From Eulemur rufifrons (lineage: Eukaryota; Chordata; Mammalia; Primates; Lemuridae): 64,000 nucleotides of DNA. The notes under the pieces were generated by a model. That model had not been told where the DNA came from. It ran no database searches and worked only from the letters and a program-made list of their open reading frames with translations. Location of the stretch: contig NC_090995.1 in NCBI RefSeq assembly GCF_041146395.1, forward strand, positions 13,953,501 to 14,017,500, written 5' to 3'. Made by a program: the position numbers and the translations under genes. Each line of letters starts with the position of its first letter. Within the stretch, counting starts at the first letter, position 1. Below, piece after piece: positions 50,190-61,964 of the stretch.

Positions 50190-51298
50190 ATAGTGCCTAG
50201 AATAGATAGAAACATGAACATCTTCAGGCCACATCTATTTATGGAATTTGTTTACTACGCAGTATTGGAAATATGGAAAGATAGGCAGAATACTGAATTA
50301 ATTTGTGTTACATGTCACTAAAGTTGCCAATTTATAAATTGAGTCAGACTTCAGAGGCAATGTTTGCCCAGTACTGTTTGGATGGTTCTAGTTTGAGCAA
50401 TTATTTGCTGAAGATACGTCTGCAGAACACACAGATGCCTTGGGCAGAGGGGGTGTCAATAATTTCAGCTCCCCACCCCCCACCCCAGCCAATTCTGAAC
50501 AAATCCTGTGTGTGGGTTAAAGGAACGGAGCGTGTTCCTTAGAGATGCCCCCTGGTTCTGGTCCAGCATTTCTCTGTTCCTGTTACCGCAGCCATAGTAA
50601 CTAAGGCAGTTCTGTCTTAATGTGCCTGTTCCCCATCAAAATGATGTCACCGAGCCTTTCCCCCATGGGAGGCCGCTCCTGTGGATAAATGAGGCACATA
50701 TATATCTGGATTGTCACATGCTCTGGAAATCTCTTGGGTTTTATAAACGCTCCAAATTTACAGTTGCTGGTTTTGCTGTGTATGAGTGTATGGGAAGCTG
50801 CCAATCAAAACAGGCTTTCACATTCGCTGTGGGTTTTCATATTGAAATACGATTTCTTTTCTTCCTCTGTACCAAATTCAAAAACGGAGTGGAACAAGTT
50901 AATTAAAATACCGCTTGCTTAATACTTTTCAGCCACTGATAGTTTCCAATCAGCTCTTCTCTGGAGCATCCTTTATCATCGTGAAGCTAATCCGGATCCA
51001 GTAGAAAGTTTCTTCCAAAAACAAAATAGTTTCTTCTAAGTGCTTTCTGCCCTTGCTTTTAAGATCTGAAGGCGATAATTTCGTGGACTATTCATTAATG
51101 CGTTGACCCTTCTATGCTACCGTAGAACATGTGGAAGACATCACATTTTATAAGCACAGCCTAGGAAATAGCTTCATCAGCAGGGATGACCTTGTCTTTA
51201 CCTAGTTTTTAAGGTTATTTTGGCCCTTGATATTCTAAAAATAGAAATATACAGGAAGAGATTTATTTGTATGTTGGCTTCTTTGTTCTGTGTGGAAT
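50190..51298. other. Repeat-free non-coding stretch, possible conserved element
   Basis: Over 1 kb without a recognisable transposon between two Alus. The block 50600-51010 has complex mixed sequence with TTAATTAA (50899-50906), 'caatcaaaacaggctttca' and 'ccaatcagctcttctctgg'. It may hold a conserved noncoding element. Short frames of 94 and 77 codons have no signature. Confidence 0.35.
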
Positions 51299-51311
51299 TA
51301 TTTGAAGAATT

Positions 51312-51628
<317 letters not shown>

Positions 51629-51699
51629 TATTTGAAGAATTATTGTAAAACTATTTTATTACCCAAAGAGCGAGAGTGTACTCATGGGATATTCCTTTT

Positions 51700-52060
51700 C
51701 CAGAAGTTGCAAACTTGCGGCCCACAGGCCACGTCCAGCCTGCAGTGTGCTTTCTGTGGTCTACTTACTTTTCATTAATTGAATTAGGAGCCACCTGAAA
51801 ATTTCACATAGAAATACGGATTCGGAGATTCTTAAAAAACAAAATCTGCTAATTCTGGGTCTGCACTATGCCCAGGTAGGAGCTTAGGAGCAACTGCCCC
51901 CTCTGGATGAGACTCAAGCCTCCAGCAGCCACCCCCACAGGAGGGGACGGACCCCTTTATCTCGGGCATAAATCCGTCATTGTCCCCTTTAGGTAGACAC
52001 GGGCCCTCCAGTTTGCCACTGTCCTCCTCCCCCCACACAAATCCCAAAAGCAAATCCTAC
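51700..52060. mobile_element. Probable hAT-type non-autonomous DNA transposon
   Basis: It starts 'aagttgcaaacttgcggccc', typical of the 'gcaaactgcggcccgcgggcc' ends of several hAT MITEs, followed by 'gaaaatttcacatagaaata'. The interior matches wording I associate with a MER-type element. The right end and family are uncertain. Confidence 0.45.
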
Positions 52061-52204
52061 AGCCAGCTGACCACAGACATTTGATTTTGTGATCTCTGCT
52101 CTTGACAAAGACCGTTTGGCTGTCGTGATCTCTGTTAGCAATAACAAGAGAGAAACTATGACAAATGCTCTTTTGAGTTCCTTGAGTAACTTCCTTCCCA
52201 AGAA

Positions 52205-52410
52205 AACCAACTGTCATTCGCCGAGCACCCACCGTGTGGCAGGGAGGTCCCTGTCCCCGTCTCAGTCTCATGTGATCAGCACAACAACTCCGTCACGTAG
52301 GTGTTTCACAGACGAGGGGAGGGAGATCCGAGAGACTGAGCAACTTGCCTGAGAACACACAGCCCTTCACTGGCCGAACTAAACTGCGCTTCTACACCCA
52401 CGTATTTCCA
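52205..52410 (-). mobile_element. MIR SINE relic
   Basis: Antisense MIR: 'gagcacccaccgtgtggcag', 'cacgtaggtgtttcacagac', 'gagactgagcaacttgcctg', 'agaacacacagcccttcac'. Unusually GC-rich in its first half. Confidence 0.8.
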
Positions 52411-53274
52411 AAGCCCAGATTCTTCCGCGAAACCTCCCGCAGGCTTCAGACGACGCTACACAAGATCTTCCTCCTACCACATCCCTGTCGAGAGTAAGGA
52501 ATTGAGTGGAGAGCCCTGAGAGGAAAAGAGAAACTTCCAATTATTTCCCTCATTTGCTACGTCATCATCTTCTTCTTAGAACTGCAATAACGTTGCCTAT
52601 TTTGGTTTCTGAAATTGCTCGGGACAAGCCATAAAGCCTACCTTACGTGTGGCTTCTGTGGACCCTAGAGGGTGGGTGTCCGCGTGGCTGTCACCCTCTC
52701 ACCGGCTGTGGATGTCCCTCTTCGGTGGCCGCACAGCTGTACGGAGCTCAGTTGGTAATAAAAGTGGTTTAGTGCAAAAGCAGACATCCATAATGGTCTT
52801 TGATTCCCCCCTAGGCTTTGAAAATGTTTTTTAATTATCTGCCGGTAGGCTTGAAATTTCTTTGCCAAGTCTGTCTTCATTTACGGAAGTGTCTCCGGAG
52901 TGTGACTTTTAGAGGAATTTCTTCAGACATGGAAGCCGGCCCCAAGCCCTCCTGCAGAAGAAGGTCAGTGCAGTAATAAAGGTGACTTAAAACTTCCTCC
53001 AGCGAGGACGTCCCTTAAGCGAAGGCGCTCTGTGCCCACTCTGTAAAAAACACTGTGAACATCGGAACACGGAGGCCAAGAAGAGCACGATACCTGGGGG
53101 AGATGACAATTTAATTGAGCCACATCCCTGGCGGGGTGGGGTCCGGGGCCTGCCTTCCGCTCTGTGCACCCCCAGACTCCTGCTTGCCCGACGTGCCCAC
53201 GGCTCCCCGATGCCCTCATTCATAAATTCTCTCGCCTACTCAGCTACCCATTCGAGCCTTCTCGAGCTCCTACG
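52411..53274. other. Non-coding DNA, nothing recognised
   Basis: No named repeat. Overlapping open frames of 61-84 codons on both strands show no signature. Confidence 0.5.
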
Positions 53275-53505
53275 TCAAATGAGCCTTCCCCACCTGGCCT
53301 GTGTCCCTTTGCCAGGCTCATTCTCACCTTGTCACCTGTACCACTGCCCCCTTATGTCATATATTCGATTGTTTTATTTTTTGTTTCTCCCTCTCATCTC
53401 ACCGTAAGCTCTCTGAGGATGAAGACCTGGCTGTTTTGCTCACTGCTATCCCCGGAACGCTTTGTGCGGACGCATAGTATGAATTCGATAAATAGAAGTT
53501 ATTGA
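53275..53505 (+). mobile_element. L2 LINE 3'-end relic
   Basis: Sense L2 3' UTR: 'tttgccaggctcattctcac', 'cccccttatgtcatatattc', 'ttgtttctccctctcatctc', 'gtaagctctctgaggatgaa', 'gcatagtatgaattcgataa'. It ends directly against an antisense L2-like segment. Confidence 0.75.
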
Positions 53506-53520
53506 ATTCCTACCCTATAC

Positions 53521-53863
53521 TCAGGATCTAATAATGAATGGTACATGATTCCCACCTTCAAGGCATTGTAGACTTTTTAGAGAGGCGGATATAAACACAA
53601 ATGCAACTCACACTGTAAGAACTTGACTTGTGTTCATGACTTTAGCAAAAGTGATTTAACTGAGCAGCTATTGCACTCCGGGGTGTGATGGTCAGGATGT
53701 AAAAATGAATAATACAAGATTCCCACCTTTAAGGCATTCCTAGACTTTTTAGAGAGGCGGATATAAACACAAATGCAACTCACACTGTAAGAACTTGACT
53801 TGTGTTCATGACTTTAGCAAAAGTGATTTAACTGAGCAGCTATTGCACTCCGGGGTGTGATGG
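53521..53863. repeat. Tandem duplication, unit about 171 bp, two copies
   Basis: Copy 1 is 53521-53691 and copy 2 is 53692-53863. The last 121 bases (53571-53691 and 53743-53863) appear identical, while the first 50 differ at about seven sites plus one inserted base. The unit begins with an antisense L2 3'-end remnant ('gattcccaccttcaaggcat') and its end includes the first bases of the next repeat ('tgtgatgg'), so the duplication came after that element inserted. Confidence 0.95.
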
Positions 53864-54291
53864 TTACGTTTAATGGTCACCCTGACCACACCATGGGGTG
53901 CCCAGATATTGGGCCAAGCACTGTTCTGGGTGTGTCTGTGGGAATGCTTTTGGGCGAGATGAACATTGGAATTGCGAGGCTGGGGGAGGCTGGGGGAGGC
54001 AGGCTGCGCTCACTAATCTGGGTGGGCCTCACCTAATCCATTGAAGGCCTGAATAGAACACCAAGGTGGACCCTCCCTGGAGGAGGAGGGGTCTCCTGCC
54101 TGTGCCTTGAGCTGGAACATCGGTCTTTTCTGGTCTTCAGAACCCGATGGAAACACCAGCTCTTCTTGGGTCTCGAGCCTGCTGGCGTTTGGACTGGAGC
54201 TACACGTCGGCCCTCCTAGGTCTCTCGCTTGCTGAGTGCTGATGTGGGGACTTCTTAGCTTCCATGATTGCATGAGCCAGTTCCTTACACT

Positions 54292-54329
<38 letters not shown>

Positions 54330-54366
54330 CCTATTGCTTCTATTTCTCAGAACCCCGGCAAACACA
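53857..54366 (+). mobile_element. Interspersed repeat starting TGTGATGGTTA, near full length
   Basis: It follows a familiar mammalian repeat: 'tgtgatggttacgtttaat', 'gtgcccagatattgggccaa', 'atctgggtgggcctcaccta', 'atccattgaaggcctgaata', 'gattgcatgagccagttcct', then a GT repeat and 'ctcagaaccccggcaaacac'. I know the consensus but not its name with confidence. It is complete to its last 'gaaccctgactaataca'-type block. Confidence 0.7.
54293..54327. repeat. (GT)n microsatellite
   Basis: About 17 uninterrupted GT units inside the repeat at 53857-54366, replacing the short AT-rich tract usual at that place. Likely length-variable. Confidence 0.9.
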
Positions 54367-56587
54367 GTGGGCCAGGCATGCAAACTGAGACCTGCGAAGG
54401 GAGAGAAGGAAGGAAGGTCTGGTAGGAAGAGCTTCAGACGGAAGCGCAGTTCCGGGAGAGCTGTGGCCGGCCTGGTGGGAAGTCCCTGAGACCAAGGGCC
54501 CGTTCGAGGAAAGCCCCTGTGGGCAGGAACGGCCCAGCTCTGCCTGGCGCCCCCACTGCAGCCAGTCACGGGCTGGGGCGGCCTGGGGGAGGGTGGCCCG
54601 GGAGGGGACGCTGTAGCAGGTGCCAGTCCAGCAGCGGAGACTGTCAATCAGCTACGCGTGTGCAGTAGGCTCTCTGGAAGGGAGATCCGAGCAGGGCACC
54701 TTCGTGACCCTTCTTTTGGCATGCCCTCTGAGGCCGGGGGCTGGGGTGGGCTTTCCTAAGTTTTGGCCATCACAGAATCTCTACGTGCGAGGGACAATAT
54801 GTTTTTACAGTGGGGGACTTAGCTTGATGCACAAGCTCTCAGTTAGGTTGTGCATCCGCCAAAGCCAGTCTTGGCGCCGTCTCTGCTCGCGAGCGAGAGT
54901 GGGCCAGGCGGGGGAAGGGTGGTGGGAATCTGGGGAAACGAAGGGCGTGGAGGCTGGACGTGGTCAACTCTGCCCAGGCCGGGACATGAGAACAGCAGGC
55001 ACCTGCCATCGCAGGTGATGGAAGGAGGACCTGGCTTTTGGAACCGATCACGGGCCAGCGCTGGTCCCCAGACGCCACTCGACAGACCCCGTGTAAGATG
55101 CTGAGGATCTCTGCCACGCCCTGGGCACATTTCTGCAGAGCTGGGAGGAATCTGTCGGAGATCAGCTCTGTTTAGCCGGAGCAGAGAATCTCCCGCGGGT
55201 GGGCAGGAAGAGACGAGACCGCCTGTTCTTCCAGCAGACCAAACAGCGCTCGTTTAGTTAAGTGATTATAAATCTCGTTCTTTCTCTCATCCCTCCTTTA
55301 GGATCACAAATTTCTTAGCGGTTCAGAATGTCAGTGTGGGCTGGGCTTCCCCCGTAAACATTTCCCTTCTTTAATGAATTTCCCCTGCTCTCCAAAGGAA
55401 GAGAGCTGCCACCTACGGCCTGTAAAAAACCACCCTGTCAGTGAACTCTGATGGCATCGCAGTGACGAGACGTTCGCTGGTGCCAGGTGGGAGCTTGGAG
55501 GTGCTTTGTTATTCTACACAGAGAAGTGAGTGATTGCCAAGGTCGCCGGACCCACGGCAGCAGCAAGGCTGGACCCAGGGCTCTGGCTCTCAGGGCTGGG
55601 GTCCGCCCACCTCGCCAGCCTCACCTCCATCTCTGCACCCTGCTTTTTATTTTAAGGCCTTTAAGTGAGCCAGAGATTTTTCATCACCGCTGCAAAGCAT
55701 GATTTGCCCTTTTCTAGGAAACCACTTTTTTCTCTGCTAAGAGTTTTGTGACCTCACTTAATTTTAGGAACTAAAAAAAAAACCCCGCTGGGCGGCAGGA
55801 GGCTGTAAAAATGCCATCGCCATGAACACCGACAGCGGCGGAGGCCCGACATAAACCCTGCTAGGAGGGAAAAGGACAGAGGAGTGAGGAGCCCGAGTCA
55901 CCCAGCTTTGTCACCAGGAGAACTAGCACTTGTTCACTGACGTGGAAGATTCTGGCAGCCGCTTGTGCGTAGACTCGGAGGCTTCTCTGAGCCGGAAGGA
56001 ACCTTGACAACTGTCTAGGAGGAAACAGACCCCAGGAGGGAGGCGGCCTGTGAGCGGGGTCACGGGGCACAGGCGGGACCGGAACCCACGCCCTCCCACC
56101 CCCGGTCAGATGATGCTCTGGGCCGGGACACTTTGGAGAATCCAGGGAGGAATTGAAGAGAAGCAAGTGCTGCGAATGAGGAAGTCATGTGACGAGTCAG
56201 CGTGCTTTGCCCTGATAGTCACTGCCGAGCTGTCACCCCGCCGCTGTCTCACGGGCTTCACTGAACTCAGCACTTCTTCACGTTGGACTGTGGTCACCTG
56301 TCACTGGGCCGTGTCTCAGCAGTGACCCCCGAGTCTCGGTGGCCGACAGCGCAGAGGTTGCGGGTTGGCTCTGACAGGTGAGGTCCGTTGCAGATGGCTG
56401 CTTCCCGTGAGACGGGACGGCAGGGCAGGAATTCCTGATCGTGTGAAAAGGGGGACGAAGGGAGAAAAGGACGTCCACGTGCCTGCAGTTGGCAGCCCAC
56501 TCTCTGGTAAGGGTGAGGTGGGTTAGCCCAGAAGCCCAGCCCACGGTGGGTGTGGGCATCAGGTGACCCCGGCCTCGAAGACTGGTC
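54367..56587. other. GC-rich non-coding stretch
   Basis: About 2.2 kb with raised GC and scattered CpGs (denser near 54870-54960). No gene or clear repeat except a possible MIR piece near 56000-56090. Open frames of 132, 120 and 101 codons overlap on both strands and lack domains. An unannotated transcript cannot be excluded. Confidence 0.4.
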
Positions 56588-56745
56588 TAACATTTAACAG
56601 CCGTGAAACTTGGGGTGTGTTGTTTCATCTCTCTGAGCTTCAGTCACCCCATCTGTAAAGGTGAACAGGAGTTCCTAACTGCAGGGTTAAATAAGACCGT
56701 ACGTATCGTGCACAGAACACAGACGAGGCTTCGGGAGTTTCCGTG
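56588..56745 (+). mobile_element. MIR SINE relic
   Basis: Sense MIR: 'gtttcatctctctgagcttc', 'agtcaccccatctgtaaagg', 'ctaactgcagggttaaataa', 'tatcgtgcacagaacacaga'. Confidence 0.75.
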
Positions 56746-56874
56746 GTGATGGTTATGGTCACGTGGACGATGGACTGGCCTGGGACGGGCACATTATGCA
56801 CCTGCGGGACATCCAAAGACTGGCGTTGAGTGGACAATCAGGAAGTTGGGAGTCCCTGTATCAATTAACAATAG

Positions 56875-57090
56875 CAATATATGAATATTGAATTTTGAGC
56901 ATGTACCGTGCCAACCATTTGGCAAGCCTTAGCTTAGTCAATCCTCACTGTAAGCCTGTAAGAAGATACGCTTATCATTACTATTTTATAAGAGACTGAG
57001 ATTTAGTTAACTAAACTGAATCCAGCCTAAGCAGCTAGTCGAGGACAAAACTCAAATTCAGGTCCCCTTGACGCCAAAGCCCAGGGTCTT
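56875..57090 (-). mobile_element. MIR SINE relic
   Basis: Antisense MIR: 'ttgagcatgtaccgtgccaa', 'cagtcaatcctcactgtaag'-like wording, 'tattttataagagactgaga', 'agcagctagtcgaggacaaa', 'aaattcaggtccccttgacg'. Confidence 0.8.
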
Positions 57091-57487
57091 AAAACATTCA
57101 GGGTTTGGAGGGGCAAACCCGGAGGTGGTACTTAATTTAGTTTAAGGATTCTAACGCCCTCCGCCCACCCAACCTCAGACACCTCCACGCCCACCCCCAG
57201 CCTGGGCCCGACTCTCCTTCCTGCTTACAGGGAATGAGTTCAGCCCGGTGGGAGCTGCCCCTCTGAGCCGTCTTTTCTCTTGTATTTTTTTTTTTTTTTT
57301 TGGATTGCAGCAGATTTAGCTGCTTCTGCTCAGACACTGATCTGTCAGCCGAATCACAGTCACAGGCAGCTCTTGTGGCCTGGGAAGGCCGTCACTGTCC
57401 TTCCCGGTTTGTCAGACCCTTTCTCTGGCAATTCTGACCGAGCTTCCCGGAGCTGGGAGTGCATGTGATCGCAACGCACCAACGCAG
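57091..57487. other. Non-coding DNA with a T-run
   Basis: T-run at about 57286-57301. Nothing else recognised. Confidence 0.5.
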
Positions 57488-57612
57488 GGGGCAGAACCCA
57501 GGTTCGTTTTGGGCCTCCACCGCGTACGACCTGTGTCATTTCGGGAAAGTTCCTGTCCCTTTTGAGCTGCTTTCTCCTCCTCATTTGAACATCAGAGCTA
57601 ATGCCCTGAGGC
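57488..57612 (+). mobile_element. MIR SINE fragment
   Basis: Sense MIR: 'cagaacccaggttcgttttg', 'acctgtgtcatttcgggaaa', 'gttcctgtcccttttgagc', 'cctcctcatttgaacatcag'. Confidence 0.6.
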
Positions 57613-59454
57613 TGAGACCCAGCCACAGTCTGCAGGAGGAATCTCTGTGCGACCACCCACTGTTCTCAGTGGCACTGCCTGCCCTCACAGTGCCCAGACA
57701 GAGGGGTGGGAGGGACCTGGGCTCGAAGCCCCCAGAGGACGTCAAGGGGAGTCATGAGCCACAGAACAAGCCCAAGGAAAACGTCTTGCCTGACTCTTTC
57801 ATTAAACGACCTTGAACTTCTGTAAAACCTAATTCTTCTTCTGTTTCCCAAGGGCACACTGAGTCGTTTTTCACTCGAGAAAAGCGTCCCGTGCTTAAGA
57901 AGAACTCTGCCCCCTTTTATTTGGATGTGAACGGTAGCCTGACCTGCGTGGTTTGCAGGTTTCTGATCCCAAACCAGCTCTACTTAGACTGGAATGGAGG
58001 CAGCTGCCCTGACTCACTTCACAATTTAATTTCAAGCATATTAACAGCTTTTCCATTTCTCAGCGAACAGATTCTAGCAACAAAGACTCCCATGGTGATC
58101 TTTCCTGATCCTTTGCTGTAGGGAGGTCGATCCGAGAAACTGGCTTTCAAAACTCCACGGCACCAAGATGGCATTGGCCAGCTAGTATTTGGGAAGAATC
58201 TGGTATTATCAGACCAAAGTGGGATGCACATTGTTCTGTACCCGCGCCGGGGGAGCCTGACTTTGCTTCTTATTCTAAGTCAATCCCTTTAAAATATTAA
58301 CTCCTCCCGCTGAGCACAGACCCGTCTTTTGATTAACATTTCACTCCTCACTCACACTGCCTACCAAGCAGGCGTGTTCTTGTTTTCCCTTTATCTTCCC
58401 CTAATGTACGATCCGGGCCGTCTAAGGAGACACCAAATGCCAGAGCAGCCAGGCGCAAAATCGGCATTTACCGTGGGCTCCGCCACATTTTCCGACCAGA
58501 AGGACGGCGGCGTCGCGTGGGGACTGGGGGGAGGGGGTCTCTATGCATGTGGCTTTGTGCAGCCGGCCTGCCAGGCATTAGGATTCCAGCCCTGGAACCT
58601 GTGCCAGACTGTTAATGTCTTAATGCTTATTCCAGTGTCAGGGCGTGCTGGCAGATGTCAGAGAGAATGGGAGGCTGTCAATAAGGAAATTACTTACACT
58701 CACAGGGTGATCGTGGCAGTCTGTCAGGTAGCGTGTGAGAGGGTGTCACGCTGAGAAGAAGGCAGCGGAGAGAAAGAGAGGGTGCCAGCAAACAGCGTGG
58801 GGGGAAGGTCTTTTTTTAAAAAAAATTGTTTAGAGATATTTTATTTGCCTTTTATTCTCAGAGCTAAACTTCAGATGCAGCAGTCATAGGTCAAGGAATA
58901 AACAAGAAGGTATTTCCTATTCCTGGAGACCTTCAAGCATCAGAGCTGGGTGATGAGGGAGCTTTTGTTTCCTGACACCAGACACATAATTCCAGCTCTC
59001 GCCCGAGAAGACGGCTGGAGTCGGTTCCCTGGTCCTGGGGAAACACATATGGTTTTCCGTGCCTGTCATTTTCCATCCAAAAACCGCCTACTGTGTGCTA
59101 GCCGTGCTAAATAACATGGTTACTCAATGCACAGAAAAGCATATTTTTAAAACACATTTTTTTTTTTTAAAATTCTAGGAAGGAAAAGGTTTTAAGAGTG
59201 AGAATTTGAACGAAGTAGTAGCTCATCTATGCAACTTTAATGGCACCTGCCCATCCTTCCTCTTTGCTTGCTTGGTGGGGTGGGGGGCTTGGAGAAAGGG
59301 GCTTCCAGGCAATCCTCCCTTTCAAAGCCTCTCCTCGTTCCGCATTGGTCAGGGTGATTCTATTTATTGCCTCCTGATGGCTGCAAAACTCTGTTCCTAT
59401 CTCATTTTTTTTTTCCTGGTCTTTATACTCTCCACCCCACCCCTGGAGGGAGAT
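57613..59454. other. Non-coding DNA, possible conserved segments
   Basis: No named repeat over about 1.8 kb. The blocks 58000-58240 and 58560-58740 are repeat-free and of mixed composition and could be conserved noncoding sequence. The CpG-bearing part near 58440-58530 is short. The 141-codon frame at 58329-58754 has no signature. Confidence 0.4.
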
Positions 59455-59612
59455 GCTTCTCCACTTATGAAGGCGTTATGTCCTGATTAACCCATCATGA
59501 GTCAAAGATATCATAAACAGAGAATGCATTAACACTCCGATAAACCCACTGTAAAGTCAAACAATCCCAAGTTGACCCATCGTAAGCCGGGGACTGTCCA
59601 TGTATGTGTGTG
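59455..59612. mobile_element. Relic of a palindromic medium-repeat element
   Basis: 'tccacttatgaaggcgttat', 'cctgattaacccatcatgag' and 'gacccatcgtaagccgggga' follow a known consensus built from repeated 'acccatcgtaagtcg' blocks. The family name is uncertain; a DNA transposon is likely. Confidence 0.5.
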
Positions 59613-59667
59613 CTTGGAAGAGAGGGAGCAAAAATACTGTTGTCATTAGTCGATAGATGCAATGGTC

Positions 59668-59753
59668 TAATTACAAGAAAAAATGCACGTATAATTACAA
59701 GAAAAAACGCACGCATAATTACAAGAAAAAACGCACACATAATTACAAAACTT
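59668..59753. repeat. 24-bp minisatellite, about 3.5 units
   Basis: Units begin at 59668, 59692, 59716 and 59740 and differ at one to three bases. Each starts 'taattacaagaaaaaa' and ends with a CGCA or TGCA variant. As 24 is a multiple of three, the minus strand reads as a repeated octapeptide, which explains the repetitive 103-codon frame at 59495-59806. That frame is not a gene. Confidence 0.92.
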
Positions 59754-61299
59754 AAATGAAAGGTCGGGCTCCTCTGAATGACCCTGGGAACATGAGACAT
59801 CACCAATGTTTATTCCTGAGATGAGAAAAACACTCTTACGTTTAAAGGGACCATGGCAATTCCATTTGTGGTCAATGGTGGCTTTTCAAGGCTGTCTATT
59901 CTTAATGTCCCACATCCCCTGTTGTGACACAGCTCCTTTCATATTTTAGAATTTCTCCCAGAAGGACGCAAAGGGAGGACGTGAGGCACATTTGTTAGTT
60001 CGTTTTAGACGAGCCGAGGAAAAGCAAATATTTCACTGATGGAAACTCCAGAGCTAAAGCTGCCCAAGAGTCCAGGGATCAGGGACGGGAACTTTTTCCC
60101 AGATTGCAGAAGTCAGGCAGCTCCTGAAAGATGCGGCTGCGGTGTCCTGTCTCCGTGGGGACAGAGCCAGCTGGGGGTCCAGCGGGGGGGTCCAGCGGGG
60201 CGGGGGGGGGGGGTGAAAGCTGAAGTGCAGACTAGCCAGGCTGGGTTCCGGGGGCCCCCACGCTCGCTGCCCTTCCTGCCCTGCAGGGCTCCTCTCTCCT
60301 CCCGCAGCTGAAGAGGAGCGGAGTTTGGGGTCTGGATCCGAATGTGCTGCTGTCCACATCCGCACAGCCCCCTGCCCGGGAGCATCCCGCCCACCTGCGG
60401 GCCGGGCTGTGTGCTCACGGATTTCCAGGGCTCACACCTCCGCCAGCCTCACACCCAGCACGGAGGAGGCTCCAGTCTTTTGAAGTATCCTCTGAGCCTT
60501 TGAAGTGCTCACCCTGAGGGGGGATAAGCAAATTTCTGGCAGAAAAATGCAGCAGGACTTAACTGATCCCCAGAGCAATTCTCCCGGAGACACTTCAGGT
60601 TTCAGGAAAAAGTAAATAAGTTTCTATGATGACAGCTCACAAGGCTTCCCTTCTTTTCCTCGCTAAGCTGCAGCAGAGAGCAGCCAGGCTGGAAATTGTC
60701 TGTGATGCACATGTTGGCTGTGAGGTTTCTTCCTTCCTTGGAGTTGCAGGTTCTGCAGCCCAGTCCCGCCGCCCTGGTGCCCCTGGGGACGGACAGGAGC
60801 CCAACCTGCCTCCTGTGCGCGGCAATGTTAAGCTCTGGGTGAAAGGTGGAGCGCATTCGTCAATCAGTCCAGGAATAACCCTGAAAGGAATACTTAAAAA
60901 CACAGGAAAGCCGACTATCCGTGGACACAATTAAGATGACAAAAATTCTGGAAATGTCAGAAAAACAACAGAGCGTTACGTCCCCCACATGCGTTTATTT
61001 TCCCACTTGGCTATTCACAACATAGTGCTCATTTCACTGAATAACTCAATTTTTTAAAAAATCAAAACCCTTTAGAATCACTCTATTTTTTACACATGCA
61101 AATAGTATTTTCAAAATAGTTTCTTTTCCTTCTCATCCTTTCTCACCTTATGATTGCTATTAGTCTCAGTCTTCTTGTTTCTTTTATCCTGTTCTCTAAC
61201 CGGGTACTGGTCAAGGGCCAAGGAGAAAAATAATATAATCTACATAAATAACAAAAATATATTCCTATATAAATATAAAAATAATATGTATGTAACAAA
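59754..61299. other. Non-coding DNA, partly GC-rich
   Basis: 60040-60430 is GC-rich and contains the G-run array below. Overlapping frames of about 85-103 codons occur on both strands in several phases, which is typical of GC-rich non-coding DNA. Nothing else recognised. Confidence 0.5.
60173..60213 (+). other. G-quadruplex candidate with duplicated spacer
   Basis: Four G-runs of 5, 7, 4 and 12 on the plus strand (60173-60177, 60184-60190, 60197-60200, 60202-60213), separated by TCCAGC, TCCAGC and C. The spacer 'tccagc' is itself duplicated. This meets the standard G3+N1-7 pattern with room to spare. Confidence 0.75.
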
Positions 61300-61440
61300 G
61301 CCAATGATTATCATTTATTAAGTACTTATGAAGTGCCGGGATAACCTCTTTGCATTTATCATCTTACCAAGACTTTACGACAGCCCATTACCCTTATTTT
61401 ATAGGTAGGGATTGAGGTTTAGCAATGTTAACCAACTCAA
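61300..61440 (-). mobile_element. MIR SINE relic
   Basis: Antisense MIR: 'catttattaagtacttatga', 'agtgccgggataacctcttt', 'gcatttatcatcttacc', 'ttattttataggtagggatt'. Confidence 0.75.
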
Positions 61441-61464
61441 GAGCCCTGGATTAGTAATTCCAGG

Positions 61465-61735
61465 TCAAAGGTCACTTCCTCAGGCATTACCACCCTCAAT
61501 TAGGACATATTATTTCTTTAAATGCTCTTATAATCCTATAATATTTAACATCCTGTACCTTTCCTTCATAGTTCTTGTGAGTTGTAATTTTACATTTATT
61601 TGTAATTATTTAAGTGTATCTCCCCACTATACTGTAAATTCTAGGATCACAGAAACCATGTTTATGTTTTGCTATCTCTGTGCTCGTTACATAGTAGCAT
61701 TATTATACACATTGAATGAATGAATGGTAGGATGA
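61465..61735 (+). mobile_element. L2 LINE 3'-end relic
   Basis: Sense L2 3' UTR, well preserved: 'aggtcacttcctcaggcatt', 'catttatttgtaattattta', 'ccactatactgtaaattcta', 'ctctgtgctcgttacatagt', 'cattgaatgaatgaatgg'. The 103-codon frame overlaps it by chance. Confidence 0.8.
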
Positions 61736-61964
61736 TTTAATTAATAAATGAAGCCTCATCTGTCCAGCTTCAGAATTTGAGAGTTGTGGTTTAGCCAGCC
61801 AAGTTGCTTTTTAAATTAAATCTTACATGAGGGAATAGGCAAAGTTATGTATATCATCTATATAAATAACAAACATATCGTATATATAAATACAGAAATA
61901 GTATATATAACAAAGCCAATGTATACAAAGTCATATGTGTAACAGTAGCGCTAGCTGAGCTAGT

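Noticed and set aside
54620..55018. 132-codon frame in GC-rich DNA
   Set aside because: GC-rich sequence lacks stop codons by chance; frames of similar length exist on the other strand and no domain is seen.
59668..59753. CRISPR-like array
   Set aside because: Repeats are directly adjacent without spacers and the genome is mammalian.
59495..59806. Repetitive 103-codon frame with an octapeptide repeat
   Set aside because: Explained fully by the 24-bp minisatellite, whose unit length keeps frame.
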